Assembly (NCBI GenBank): GCA_002441135.1
Contig: DJVJ01000041.1
Coordinates: 32,002 to 96,001 of the forward strand
From: Caryophanales bacterium UBA6259
GTDB lineage: Bacteria; Bacillota; Bacilli; Tepidibacillales; Tepidibacillaceae
Reading direction: 5' to 3'
Length of the DNA: 64,000 nucleotides
Shown piece after piece: positions 8,789-17,897 of this stretch (the first letter of the stretch is position 1; each line of letters opens with the position of its first letter). The translations under genes and the position numbers were made by a program. The notes beneath the pieces are model-generated. The model was not told where the DNA came from. It did no database searches and saw only the letters and a program-made list of their open reading frames with translations.

Positions 8789-9568
8789 ATGCCATTTGCA
8801 GAAATTAATCACACAAACCTTTTTTTTAGAGCTACCGGTAAAGGTATTCCTATTATATTAATTCATCCTCCACTTTTAACAAAAGAGAATTTTTTTTATC
8901 AGCAAGAAAATTTATCAGAATTTTTTCGAATCATCACCTTTGATATTAGGGGTCATGGAGATAGTAAACCGACCGATGAAGAAATCACCTATTCTTTAAT
9001 TGTAAAGGATATTATTGCTCTAATGAATCATTTAGAAATTGAAAAAGCCTTTATTGGGGGATATTCAACAGGAGCTTCTATTGCATTTGAAGCCATTTTG
9101 AATTATCCAGAACGGTTTCTAGGAGGAATTATCATTGGAGGAATGTCAGAAGCAAGTGGATTAATACTTAGAAATGAAATTAAAATAGGAATAGCCATAA
9201 CAAAGTATAGATGGAAGAGACTAATTGCACATACCATCTCTAAAAGTAATGCAAACAATAAGGTAATGTATCAGCGGCTATACCAGGATGCTATGAAGGG
9301 CGATATTGCTCATTGGCATCAGTACTATAAATGTAGCTTATTTTATAATTGTACTAATCGCTTAAATGAAATTAAGCAGCCTATGTTATTAATTTATGGA
9401 AAGACCAACTTTATGTTTTATCCATATGCAAATATTCTGAAAAATGGATTGCTAAATCATAGCCTATATATGATTGATGGGAAAGATCATCAATTACCAA
9501 CAAAAGCTGCAGAAAAGACGAATCAAGTGATTCAAAATTGGCTAAAAAAAATCTGTAATACAACATAA
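8789..9568 (+). CDS. Alpha/beta-fold hydrolase
   Basis: A 259-residue soluble protein with the canonical fold: oxyanion strand IILIHPP, FDIRGHGDS, nucleophile elbow GYSTGAS with Ser93, and a late catalytic His in DGKDHQLP. The class covers esterases, C-C hydrolases and peptidases, and nothing here fixes the substrate. The ATG at 8789 follows CAGGAGATAG. It stands between ytfP and a histidine kinase with a promoter-like site just behind it, so it may be monocistronic. Confidence 0.85.
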   Translation: MPFAEINHTNLFFRATGKGIPIILIHPPLLTKENFFYQQENLSEFFRIITFDIRGHGDSKPTDEEITYSLIVKDIIALMNHLEIEKAFIGGYSTGASIAFEAILNYPERFLGGIIIGGMSEASGLILRNEIKIGIAITKYRWKRLIAHTISKSNANNKVMYQRLYQDAMKGDIAHWHQYYKCSLFYNCTNRLNEIKQPMLLIYGKTNFMFYPYANILKNGLLNHSLYMIDGKDHQLPTKAAEKTNQVIQNWLKKICNTT

Positions 9569-9574
9569 AAACCG

Positions 9575-9583
9575 TGTTATAAT
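9575..9583 (+). promoter_or_regulatory. Extended -10 promoter element for the histidine kinase gene
   Basis: TGT followed by TATAAT (9578-9583) is an extended -10 motif about 50 bp before the kinase start. No convincing -35 is seen at 17 bp, which is acceptable for extended -10 promoters. Confidence 0.45.
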
Positions 9584-9632
9584 GGTAGTACTTTTAAATA
9601 AGTTTAATCTATGAAATTTATAAGAGGACATT

Positions 9633-11378
9633 ATGAAGATAAAAGAAAAACACGGCTTTTATTATCCAAAATTAGTATTTTTGTTCGTTTTTGTTTATGT
9701 AACAATTAGTTTATTTTCTATCATATATTTTTTAAATAATTTAAATTCACTTCAGATGGAATATTTGTTCCCAATTATTTTACTATTGGTGATAAAATAT
9801 TTTCCAATTGTCTATAACAACCAAAATAATAATTATACTTTGCTTTCTTTTGCATTTCCAATTGTTATTGTCTACGGGATTATACCAATCATAATTACAA
9901 ATTTAATTGGATTCATCTTTCCGCAGAAAAATAGTAATAAACTATTAATTAAACGTTTGTATAATAGTTCTAAACAAATAATTGGAGCTACTGCAGTTTA
10001 TTTAGTATTTAACAATGTGTTATTTAATGAATATCTTCACATAACAATTTTAATTATATTGAGTGCTTTTATATTTTCCTTAAATGATTCAGGTAGTCTT
10101 GCAATAATATTATATTTGGATAAAAAATATAATTTTATAAAAAAACAGCTTCCTAGCATATTAGAAATACTAGTTTCTAATATTTTAAATGGTATTGTAA
10201 CCTTTTATTTATATGCCGAAATTGGTGTATATGGTTTTTTAGTAGCCCTTCTATATGCCATCTTTTTATCTTTAGGAGTGCAATACCAGTTTGCATATTC
10301 TCAACAAAAAAACGAATTACATAAAACCGAACAAAGCGCTCAAGCCATCCTAGATACGATTGATTATGGTGTAATTACCTTTGATTTAGATGCTCATATT
10401 ACAAGTGCGAATCCAATTGCACTTCAATTCCTAAAACAGTTAAATCCTGACCCTATTGGAAAAAAGGTAGAGGAATTGAAGCCATTTTATTCTAAAGAAA
10501 TCTATCAGTTTGTGCTTCAAACGATGGAAACGAAAAAGGTCTATCAGCAAAAGAATGTACCAACTTTTGTATGGCATGAACAAGGTTATTATGATATTCA
10601 CACTTATCCAATGAAAGATACGTCTGGTAAAATTCAAGGTGTTTTACTTTTGTATAGGAATGTAACTGAAGAGCAGTTTCTAAAACGACAATTTGTTGAG
10701 GCAGATAAGCTTACTCGTTTAGGGCAAATTGCAGCGTCCAAGGTTCATGAAATAAGAAACCCATTGACCACCGTTCGAGGTTATCTTCAATTTTTAAGAA
10801 GTAAGATAATGAAGGGGGAGGAAGTAAAGATAACCTCCTTTGACGTAGCCATTCAAGAGATTGATCGAACCAATGAGTTAATTAGTTCTCTACTAATCTT
10901 ATCAAGACATACGAATGAAAAAGAAAGAATACTGGATTTAAGGTTCATATTAATTGAACTTATTCAACTATTTAAATTTCAGCTAGATTCAAAAAATATT
11001 CAGCTAGAATATCAGCTTGATGAAGAATTAATGGTCTTAGGAAATGAAAATAATCTGAAGCAAATTTTTATTAACCTTATAATTAATGCAATTGATGCAG
11101 TAGAAGTAAATCATCCAAGTAAAGGTAAAAAAATCAAAATCTTTGCTAAGAAATTGGATAAGCAAGTTATTATTGCATTAGCGGATAATGGCGTTGGTAT
11201 TCCTGAAAAAGATCTTCAGAAATTAAATCTTCCTTTTTTCAGTACGAAAAATGAAGGAACTGGATTAGGATTATATGTAACTTATCAATTAATTGAAGAA
11301 CATCATGGAACGATTTCAGTGAATAGTATAGTTGATAGTGGAACAGACATCACTATTTGTTTTCCATTACAAACCTAA
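9633..11378 (+). CDS. Orphan membrane sensor histidine kinase with PAS domain
   Basis: A 581-residue kinase. About six hydrophobic segments fill residues 1-220 with little extracytoplasmic loop. A PAS domain follows (about 235-350), then HisKA with phospho-acceptor His372 in KVHEIRNPLTTVRGYL, and an HATPase domain with N box NLKQIFINLIINAIDA, DNGVGIP and GTGLGLYV. No response regulator lies next to it. The compact multi-pass sensor plus PAS and the HEIRNPL box resemble sporulation kinases of the KinB/KinC type, so a Spo0F phosphorelay role is a reasonable inference, not shown. ATG at 9633 with AGAGGA upstream. Confidence 0.85.
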   Translation: MKIKEKHGFYYPKLVFLFVFVYVTISLFSIIYFLNNLNSLQMEYLFPIILLLVIKYFPIVYNNQNNNYTLLSFAFPIVIVYGIIPIIITNLIGFIFPQKNSNKLLIKRLYNSSKQIIGATAVYLVFNNVLFNEYLHITILIILSAFIFSLNDSGSLAIILYLDKKYNFIKKQLPSILEILVSNILNGIVTFYLYAEIGVYGFLVALLYAIFLSLGVQYQFAYSQQKNELHKTEQSAQAILDTIDYGVITFDLDAHITSANPIALQFLKQLNPDPIGKKVEELKPFYSKEIYQFVLQTMETKKVYQQKNVPTFVWHEQGYYDIHTYPMKDTSGKIQGVLLLYRNVTEEQFLKRQFVEADKLTRLGQIAASKVHEIRNPLTTVRGYLQFLRSKIMKGEEVKITSFDVAIQEIDRTNELISSLLILSRHTNEKERILDLRFILIELIQLFKFQLDSKNIQLEYQLDEELMVLGNENNLKQIFINLIINAIDAVEVNHPSKGKKIKIFAKKLDKQVIIALADNGVGIPEKDLQKLNLPFFSTKNEGTGLGLYVTYQLIEEHHGTISVNSIVDSGTDITICFPLQT

Positions 11379-11387
11379 ATATAATAT

Positions 11388-11430
11388 AAAAGCACAATTC
11401 TATGTAAGCGAGAGAATTGTGCTTTATTTA
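11388..11430. terminator. Bidirectional terminator between the kinase and gerB genes
   Basis: AAGCACAATTCT (from 11390) pairs with AGAATTGTGCTT (11413-11424), with A-rich and T-rich flanks. The convergent gerB stop codon lies in the 3' flank. Confidence 0.8.
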
Positions 11431-12512
11431 TTCTTTCTAAAATAGGAAAGAATCAAGAATAAAATAGGGATTACAACACCCATGAAAAGAGAATAGGGTG
11501 TCCAAGTAGTTGCTGCAACTTCAATTAATTCAACAATACCTCTATTTAAAATAAAATGAAGCGATGCTGTGATTATAATTAGAGGTATAATTAGCGGGCG
11601 AACATCTGTTAATTCAAAAACTTGTCCAATTGCCATAATAGAACCATAGAAGCTGACTAACATCTTCGTTAAAACAGTTAGCATATAAGAAATACTAATT
11701 ATTGCTTCTAAGCGGGTCAAGAATTCACCAATGTTGATGATTCTTACCATATTAAATGGAGCGAAAAGAGACATTTCAACGGGTCTAACATTAAGTACAA
11801 GTATAGTAGCTATAATGGATACGATTAGAGTAAAGCTGCCTACAAGTACCCCACTAATAAATACTTTGGTAATATGCTTTTTTTTGTTTACAAAGGGAAG
11901 GATCATCATGAAAACTACTAACTCAGCAAAAGGAAATCCTGTTACTGGGTATGCTCCTCTAATGCTTGGCATAAAACCTTCTGATAAAATAGGTGTTAAT
12001 TTTTTAGGGTCCATATAAGGAATAGAGAAAATGATAGAAAACCAGAATCCAAAGGCGGCGATATAGGAAAAAAATGAATTTGATCTAGCGAGAACCTCTA
12101 AACCATAATGGATGACCATGTAAATTAATAGTGTAGATAATATAACGATGACAATTTTTGGTGTATTTCTTAAAGCAGTTATTCCTATATAGTTTGCTGC
12201 ATCACTTATTAATAAAACGGATAAGTGTAAGAAAAACCAAGCATATAGAATGCCAATCACTTTTCCGATTTTTTTGCCTAATAAATGTTCGCTAATATCT
12301 ATGATTGTCATATTGGGGAAACGTTTGGATAAGCGAATCAGTATATAAGAAAAGAGGATTCCAATCATGGTGGCAAGAATAAAGGAGATCCAGGCATCTT
12401 GTCTTGCAACAGTCACGATACTGCTAGGTAGAATCAAAATGGAACCACCGAGGATAAAGTTTGTAACTAAAAACCACAATTGATAACGACTAATTATTCC
12501 ATTTTCAATCAC
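11424..12512 (-). CDS. Spore germination receptor B subunit (GerB family), second copy
   Basis: A 362-residue endospore germination permease of the amino acid/polyamine/organocation superfamily, about ten membrane segments. Family features are the opening NFILGGSILILPSSIV, the PVTGFPFAELVVFMMI segment, and FAPFNMVRIINIGEFLTRLE. It starts with GTG at 12512 behind GGGGAGG. It is the last gene of the receptor operon, 30 bp after a paralogue with the same domain and about 40% visible similarity by eye. B subunits contribute to germinant specificity in the inner spore membrane. Confidence 0.9.
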   Translation of the reverse strand: MIENGIISRYQLWFLVTNFILGGSILILPSSIVTVARQDAWISFILATMIGILFSYILIRLSKRFPNMTIIDISEHLLGKKIGKVIGILYAWFFLHLSVLLISDAANYIGITALRNTPKIVIVILSTLLIYMVIHYGLEVLARSNSFFSYIAAFGFWFSIIFSIPYMDPKKLTPILSEGFMPSIRGAYPVTGFPFAELVVFMMILPFVNKKKHITKVFISGVLVGSFTLIVSIIATILVLNVRPVEMSLFAPFNMVRIINIGEFLTRLEAIISISYMLTVLTKMLVSFYGSIMAIGQVFELTDVRPLIIPLIIITASLHFILNRGIVELIEVAATTWTPYSLFMGVVIPILFLILSYFRKNK

Positions 12513-12542
12513 CCGTATTACCTCCCCGATATAATACTTTCC

Positions 12543-13628
12543 TTACGATTTGTCATTTTTGATAAAAGAAATTCCCAATAATAATAATGGGATAAGAACC
12601 CCAATTAAAAACGAATAGGGTGTCCAAGTGGTAGACGCAAATGAAATTACTTCTGCTATATCTTCTTCTAGTAGGAAGGAGAATGAAACAGTAATTATGA
12701 CTAATGGAATAATAATTGATCGATAATCCATTAATTGAAAAACCTGAGCGATTGCTAGTGTTCCAGCATAAAAACTAATCGTCAATTTTGTCCCAATACT
12801 TATAATAAAAGACATGGATATAAGTATTTCTAATCGGCTTAAGAAATCGCCGATACTAATTAAACGAGCCACATTAAAGGGAGCAAAGAGACTAATTTCA
12901 GTGGGATAGATATTTAGGACCATTATTGTAATTAAAACGATAAAAAATAATGTTATGCCAGCAAATAATTGACTTCCAACAAATATTTTTGTGATGTTTT
13001 TTTGCTTATTCACAAAAGGGATAATCATCGTAAAAATAACCAGCTCAGCAAATGGAAAACCTAACGCTGGATAAGTTCCGCGTAGAATGGGTTTAATTCC
13101 ATTTGCCAATATAGGGCTAATTTTATCTGGTTCGATAATTGGAAGCATGAGGATGATGGTTAGCCAAATCCCGATTAATGAAATAGGCAATATTATATCA
13201 TTGACTCTGCTAATAACTTCAATACCGGATAGAGAAGTATAAAGAATAATAATACCAAATGCGAGACTAAATACAGCCATTGGGGTATTTGGCATAAAAT
13301 TAATTTTTACAAATTCTACTCCATTTCTTAATACCAGAGCAGCTAAGTGGATAAAAAACCAAGAATAAAACAACCCTATTAATCGGCCAAACCATTTTCC
13401 TAACAAAAATTCTAAAATTTCCATAAAGTTTTTGTTAGGAAATCGTTTTATTAAAGAAACAATAATAAAAGCAAAAACAGCGCCAATTAAAGAACTTAGG
13501 ATTGCTGAAATCCATCCATCTTGTTTCGAATGGTTTACAATAGAGGAAGGCAAGAAGATTAATGCACTTCCAATGGTAAAATTAATAACTAAAAACGCTA
13601 ATTGGATTGAGCTAATTTTTTCTTTCAT
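12543..13628 (-). CDS. Spore germination receptor B subunit (GerB family), first copy
   Basis: A 361-residue multi-pass permease-like protein with INFTIGSALIFLPSSIV near the start, LGFPFAELVIFTMIIPF in the middle and FAPFNVARLISIGDFLSRLE, all typical of GerB proteins. The ATG at 13628 has only a weak ribosome site, so translation may depend on the upstream D-like gene 26 bp away. Together with the following copy it gives this operon two B subunits, which could extend or split germinant recognition. Confidence 0.9.
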   Translation of the reverse strand: MKEKISSIQLAFLVINFTIGSALIFLPSSIVNHSKQDGWISAILSSLIGAVFAFIIVSLIKRFPNKNFMEILEFLLGKWFGRLIGLFYSWFFIHLAALVLRNGVEFVKINFMPNTPMAVFSLAFGIIILYTSLSGIEVISRVNDIILPISLIGIWLTIILMLPIIEPDKISPILANGIKPILRGTYPALGFPFAELVIFTMIIPFVNKQKNITKIFVGSQLFAGITLFFIVLITIMVLNIYPTEISLFAPFNVARLISIGDFLSRLEILISMSFIISIGTKLTISFYAGTLAIAQVFQLMDYRSIIIPLVIITVSFSFLLEEDIAEVISFASTTWTPYSFLIGVLIPLLLLGISFIKNDKS

Positions 13629-13654
13629 TTCTTCAGCTCACTCTCTACAGAGAA

Positions 13655-13885
13655 TTAACTCATTAATTGGTATAGCCAAGTATTAATTGGACTAAATATC
13701 ATTCTTAATCCATTGGTGGGATTAGGAATATAGATATTTAATAATTGACCTATTGAAAGATAGGAAGCAATCGCCATTAAGCCTAGAAAAACATATAAAT
13801 CTTTTTTCTTTTTCTGTTGTCGAAGTTTTTTAATTTGCAGATAAGAGACAACCAAAATAAGTAAACCTACACTTATCACAGCCAT
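13655..13885 (-). CDS. Small two-helix membrane protein, candidate germinant receptor D subunit
   Basis: A 76-residue protein with two predicted membrane helices, MAVISVGLLILVVSYL and LYVFLGLMAIASYLSIG, separated by a lysine-rich loop (about residues 19-28). The size and topology fit the short D proteins known beside Bacillus germinant receptor genes, which modulate germination. Its ATG overlaps the gerC stop by one base (TAATG), so it is translationally coupled in the receptor operon. No sequence motif confirms the assignment; context carries it. Confidence 0.75.
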   Translation of the reverse strand: MAVISVGLLILVVSYLQIKKLRQQKKKKDLYVFLGLMAIASYLSIGQLLNIYIPNPTNGLRMIFSPINTWLYQLMS

Positions 13886-15111
13886 TATTTTTTCTTCATC
13901 TCCAACTGAAAAGATTTATTTTTCATCCCGATATCATTTATTTTAGTATTGACGTTAACGTGAACCTCTAAATCAACAAATTCTTTTTCCCAGTTATCTT
14001 TTAGTGTTTTCCAATCTTTTGGATGCTGTCGTTCAATGACTTCTCCAAAACGGAAGGCATCTACTTTAAACTCCTTTTGTATTTTACCAAGAACGTCCTC
14101 TACTTCCTTTTTAACAGTCCGATTGGTTGCCTTTTCTAGATCAGCAAGCGTTGATACTTTGGTTAAATCAATTGGGCCATTTGCTTCTCCAACATTTGCT
14201 TGGATTTCGATTTCTAGATCTATCCTAGGCTTTCCATATTTTATACTCGCTTTTCTTTTTGTTTTAGAAGAAATTAAATCAATAGATTGCTTATTAGCTT
14301 TATAAGGGACAACAATAACCGTTTTCTCAATATGATCAGTAATAAAGTTTAAGGCTCTTGCATCCTTAATTTCTAAATATCCTACGATTTTATCATTATT
14401 AAAAATCGCAAAACCACCTGCTTTGATTACAGAGGCTTGGGAGGAATCCTGGGTTTCTGATAATTGACTTTTACTGATATAGGGCGACAAAGCAATATAG
14501 GGAAGAACAACCTCTGCAGAAGGACTTGTCAGGGTATTAATGATTTCTCTAAGTTCAACAGGTCTACTACAGGATTCAGTTTCATAGGTATTATCTAAAT
14601 GTTTTAATATGGATAAGGCATTATTAGATTCTAAGATGGATTGATTAGAAAGAACATGATCTACTTTTTGCCCTTTTGTGATTGCTACAGGAATATCTTC
14701 TCTTATTTCCGGGTCACGATACATCATGTCTAAAAGGTCTTTAATCCCACTTTTTTCTGCCAGTTCGGAATTGATCAGGATTACCTGTAAATGGCCAAAG
14801 TATAATTTCCTTGAAACTTCTCTTGAGGATTTTCGAATTGCAGCATAAATTGTTTTTCCTGAGGTATGTAAGGTCATAAATGGTGTCATCGTACTACTTA
14901 CCCCTTGTGTACCAGAGGCAGCAGATGGATTTACAATTTGGTAAACAACCGTAATTTCACTCTCTGTAGGACCAGGATCCACTCCTAAACCAGTGACAAT
15001 GGATAATTCATTTAATTCGGTTCGATCCCAGCATCCTGGAAGAAATATAAGGCTGGTTAAGCTGCTAATTATCATCAATAACTTCAGGAACTTTACTTTC
15101 ATGTTTTTCAC
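13885..15111 (-). CDS. Spore germination receptor C subunit, Ger(x)C lipoprotein
   Basis: A 408-residue lipoprotein. The signal peptide ends in the lipobox LPGC (about residue 27), followed by the family opening WDRTELNELSIVTGLGVD. The rest carries the three-domain Ger(x)C body, including FGHLQVILINSELAEKSG and MYRDPEIREDIPVAI. C subunits are diacylglycerol-anchored to the outer face of the inner spore membrane and complete the receptor with A and B. It lies 6 bp after gerA and overlaps the D-like gene by one base. Confidence 0.93.
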   Translation of the reverse strand: MKNMKVKFLKLLMIISSLTSLIFLPGCWDRTELNELSIVTGLGVDPGPTESEITVVYQIVNPSAASGTQGVSSTMTPFMTLHTSGKTIYAAIRKSSREVSRKLYFGHLQVILINSELAEKSGIKDLLDMMYRDPEIREDIPVAITKGQKVDHVLSNQSILESNNALSILKHLDNTYETESCSRPVELREIINTLTSPSAEVVLPYIALSPYISKSQLSETQDSSQASVIKAGGFAIFNNDKIVGYLEIKDARALNFITDHIEKTVIVVPYKANKQSIDLISSKTKRKASIKYGKPRIDLEIEIQANVGEANGPIDLTKVSTLADLEKATNRTVKKEVEDVLGKIQKEFKVDAFRFGEVIERQHPKDWKTLKDNWEKEFVDLEVHVNVNTKINDIGMKNKSFQLEMKKK

Positions 15112-15117
15112 CTTTAC

Positions 15118-16686
15118 TTATTCATTCTTTTTTGGTGGATGAGGAGAAGTCGACTCTTCTCGTACTTGATCTTTTTGACTAAATAAATAAGGTCTTCTTT
15201 TCATCCAAAACCAGGGAACACGTACAAAAATATCTTTTTGATCACTTAAATTCATTGGTGCTATTCCTGCTAAGTAAGGAATACCAAACGATCGCAGACT
15301 GGACAAGTGAATGACAAATAAAATTAGGCCAAATAGCATACCAAAAAGTCCAAGTGTTCCTGCTAAAACAAGCAATATAAAACGAATGATTCTTGAGGCA
15401 ATGGCCATATCATATCCTGGTGTTGTAAAATTGGATATGGCTGTCATAGCAACAATAATAACCATCGCAGCCGAGACGATTCCCGCATCTACTGCAGCAG
15501 TACCTAATACTAATGCCCCAACGATCGAAACAGCTTGTCCGATGGATTTAGGCATTCGTAGTCCTGCTTCTCGTAATATTTCAAAGGTTATTTCCATTAG
15601 AAAGGCTTCAATGATGGCTGGAAATGGAATTCCTTCTCGTTGAGCCGCAAGTCGAACTAATAATGTTGTTGGTATAAGCTCCCTATGATAGGTAGTGACC
15701 GCAACATAAAAGGATGGGAGAGTTGTTGCAATAAAAAATGTAGCAATGCGTAAAATTCGTAAAAAAGATCCAATTGGAAAACGTAAATAATAATCATCAC
15801 CTGCTTGGAAATACATTGCAATGCTAACAGGTACAATCAAAACAAATGGTGTACCATCGACAAAGATAGCCACTTTTCCTTGTAAAAGCTCTGAAGCCAC
15901 CTTATCCGGACGCTCTGTATTGTAAACAGTTGGGAATAAGGAAAAAGTTGAATCTTGAATAAGCTCTTCAATATAACCACTTTCTAAAATACTATCAATT
16001 TCAATCCTATTCAATCGACGTTTAACCTCTTCCACAATCTTTGGATTGACTATTCCTTTAATGTACATTATTCCTACTGCGGTTTCTGTTAAGGTTCCTA
16101 TATATTTTTGTTCATAACGCAGTTTAGTGCTTGGTATTTTGCGCCGCACCAGTGCTGTATTGGTGCGTATATTTTCATTAAAGCCTTCCCTTGGACCTCT
16201 AATCGTCATCTCATTTTCTGGTTCTGCAATCGCTCTAGACTCCCAGCCTTTTGTGCCCACGATTAAAGTAGTACTCTCTTCAGCAATGATTATGGCAACA
16301 GAGCCTCGTAATATCTCATTATAAACCTCTGTCTTACTATGGACTTCTTTTACATCGCCAAAGATAAGTAAGTGATCCTGGATATATTTATTGATGGATA
16401 CTGTAATATTTTTCTGAGGAAAATCCTTTAGTAATACCTTAAAAAAATCAGAAATCTCCTTATTATTTGCTAATCCATCGGTATAAACAAGTGCAGCTGA
16501 AATTTGTTTATCACTACCTAGTTCAAATCTGCGAATAACAATATCTGCACTATTACCAAATTCTTTGTTTAATTCATGCAGATATTGATTAATATCGGTT
16601 GGTAAGTTATAAAGGTGTTCGTTTTTATTTTCAAAAGGTACTTTTTCATTGGTACCCATCATTTTCTTTTTTTTCCAAAATTTCAT
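15118..16686 (-). CDS. Spore germination receptor A subunit (GerA family)
   Basis: A 522-residue protein. A soluble N-terminal half (to about residue 270) contains VYTDGLANN and a conserved FEQKYIGTLTETAVGIMYI-like stretch. The membrane half begins near FVDGTPFVLIVPVSI and has four to five hydrophobic segments with REGIPFPAIIEAFLME and the TPGYDMA turn, all typical of GerAA/GerBA/GerKA. The C-terminal tail is hydrophilic. It is the first gene of the receptor operon; GGAGATGTGATC precedes the ATG at 16686 and a SigG-like promoter lies just upstream. The germinant cannot be inferred. Confidence 0.95.
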   Translation of the reverse strand: MKFWKKKKMMGTNEKVPFENKNEHLYNLPTDINQYLHELNKEFGNSADIVIRRFELGSDKQISAALVYTDGLANNKEISDFFKVLLKDFPQKNITVSINKYIQDHLLIFGDVKEVHSKTEVYNEILRGSVAIIIAEESTTLIVGTKGWESRAIAEPENEMTIRGPREGFNENIRTNTALVRRKIPSTKLRYEQKYIGTLTETAVGIMYIKGIVNPKIVEEVKRRLNRIEIDSILESGYIEELIQDSTFSLFPTVYNTERPDKVASELLQGKVAIFVDGTPFVLIVPVSIAMYFQAGDDYYLRFPIGSFLRILRIATFFIATTLPSFYVAVTTYHRELIPTTLLVRLAAQREGIPFPAIIEAFLMEITFEILREAGLRMPKSIGQAVSIVGALVLGTAAVDAGIVSAAMVIIVAMTAISNFTTPGYDMAIASRIIRFILLVLAGTLGLFGMLFGLILFVIHLSSLRSFGIPYLAGIAPMNLSDQKDIFVRVPWFWMKRRPYLFSQKDQVREESTSPHPPKKNE

Positions 16687-16714
16687 ATGATCACATCTCC
16701 ATTAATGATGGATT

Positions 16715-16745
16715 TAGTCTGACCACATACATGGTAATTTATGCA
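16715..16745 (-). promoter_or_regulatory. Candidate SigG promoter of the germination receptor operon
   Basis: Reading the minus strand, TGCATA (16745-16740) and CAGACTA (16721-16715) are 18 bp apart. This fits a SigG -35 (GHATR type) and a one-mismatch CATNHTA-like -10. It lies 29 bp upstream of the gerA start, where a forespore promoter is expected. Matched by eye only. Confidence 0.45.
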
Positions 16746-16963
16746 TAACCAGAAAATGGACAAGGACTGCTAAACCTTTGATATAGAAGTAAATTCTAAG
16801 GTTTACAAAAAAAATGTATTCTGAAATTTTAGCTAATGAATTATCTATACCAAAATTTGCATTCTCAATCCAATGAATAGCTATGTTATCATGCAAGTAC
16901 ACCAGCGTACAGTTTCATTTTTATGATGGAAAACATGAAATTTGTAATTTAGGAGGTTATTTT

Positions 16964-17860
16964 ATGAGAACAATGGCTAAAAAACTTATGGTTTGGTCTA
17001 TTTCTTTAGTAGTTGCTCTTGGATTTACACTGATATCATTTCCAAGTCAAAAGGCTGAAGCAGCAGAGGTATCTACGACAACTATTCGTAATGAAACGTT
17101 AGCACTTGTAGGAAAGCCATATAAAGATGGGGGTTATTTACCTAGCACAGGCTTTGATAACCCTGGGTTAATATATTATGTTTACAAATCAAATGGAATT
17201 AATGCACCGAAAACTATCAAGGAGCAAGCGATTGTTGGAAGTCGTGTAGCAGCATATGATTGGAAATATGGGGATGTACTTTTCTTTTCCTATGATGGAT
17301 CTAATCCACACTTTGCAGGAATTTATGTAGGAAGTGGAAAGTTTGTCTCTGTACCGCAAAACGGCGGCGAAGTGAAAGTTTATTCTTTGAGTAGTGATTA
17401 TTTTAAAACGAAATATTTAGGTGCAAAACGTTACCTAGGAAGCTCTAGTTCAACAAGTTCTTCTAGCACAACTAGTTCTTCTATCGCCGATAAAATTGTT
17501 AGTTTAGGCGACAATTATTTGGGGACACCTTATGTGTACGGGGCGAAATCTTATCAAACAAATACCTTTGATTGCTCCTCTTATACTCAATATGTTTACT
17601 ATAAAAATGGAGTAAAGCTACCAAGAACCTCAATTGACCAGTCAAAGGTTGGTACTTATGTACCTTATGGACAGTGGCAAAAAGGAGACCTTCTGTTTTA
17701 TAGCACATCCTATTCCAATGGTAAAATTGCTCATGTAGCAATTTATGCAGGGGATGGAAAAATCCTACACACCTATGGTTCTCCTGGTGTAACCTTTACA
17801 AGTGTAAGTAATAGCTGGTGGAAAGCCCATTATAAAACTGCACGCCGTGTAATTAATTAA
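16964..17860 (+). CDS. Secreted NlpC/P60 endopeptidase with a degenerate first domain
   Basis: A 298-residue exported protein. The Sec signal peptide ends near KAEAAEVS (about residue 34). Two NlpC/P60 domains follow, joined by a Ser/Thr linker (about 160-180). The second domain is intact: catalytic Cys in FDCSSYTQYVYYKNG, His in HVAIYAGDGKILH, and a polar third residue further on. The first has FDNPGLIYYVYKSNG at the same place, so Asn replaces the nucleophile, although GDVLFF and HFAGIYVG are kept. It should hydrolyse gamma-D-Glu-diamino acid bonds in peptidoglycan through domain 2, with domain 1 perhaps binding wall. The ATG at 16964 has a perfect AGGAGG; a longer frame from 16883 would bury the signal peptide. 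Confidence 0.9.
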   Translation: MRTMAKKLMVWSISLVVALGFTLISFPSQKAEAAEVSTTTIRNETLALVGKPYKDGGYLPSTGFDNPGLIYYVYKSNGINAPKTIKEQAIVGSRVAAYDWKYGDVLFFSYDGSNPHFAGIYVGSGKFVSVPQNGGEVKVYSLSSDYFKTKYLGAKRYLGSSSSTSSSSTTSSSIADKIVSLGDNYLGTPYVYGAKSYQTNTFDCSSYTQYVYYKNGVKLPRTSIDQSKVGTYVPYGQWQKGDLLFYSTSYSNGKIAHVAIYAGDGKILHTYGSPGVTFTSVSNSWWKAHYKTARRVIN

Positions 17861-17863
17861 TAG

Positions 17864-17895
17864 AAAAAAGTGGTGGATTAATCCGCCACTTTTTC
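17864..17895. terminator. Bidirectional terminator after the NlpC/P60 gene
   Basis: AAAGTGGTGGATT pairs with AATCCGCCACTTT through one G-T pair, with A-run before and T-run after. It serves both this gene and the convergent GNAT gene. Confidence 0.85.
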
Positions 17896-17897
17896 TG

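Noticed and set aside
16714..16902. A 62-codon minus-strand frame upstream of the gerA gene
   Set aside because: It lies across the SigG-like promoter and the divergent intergenic region, has no ribosome site and no recognisable composition.
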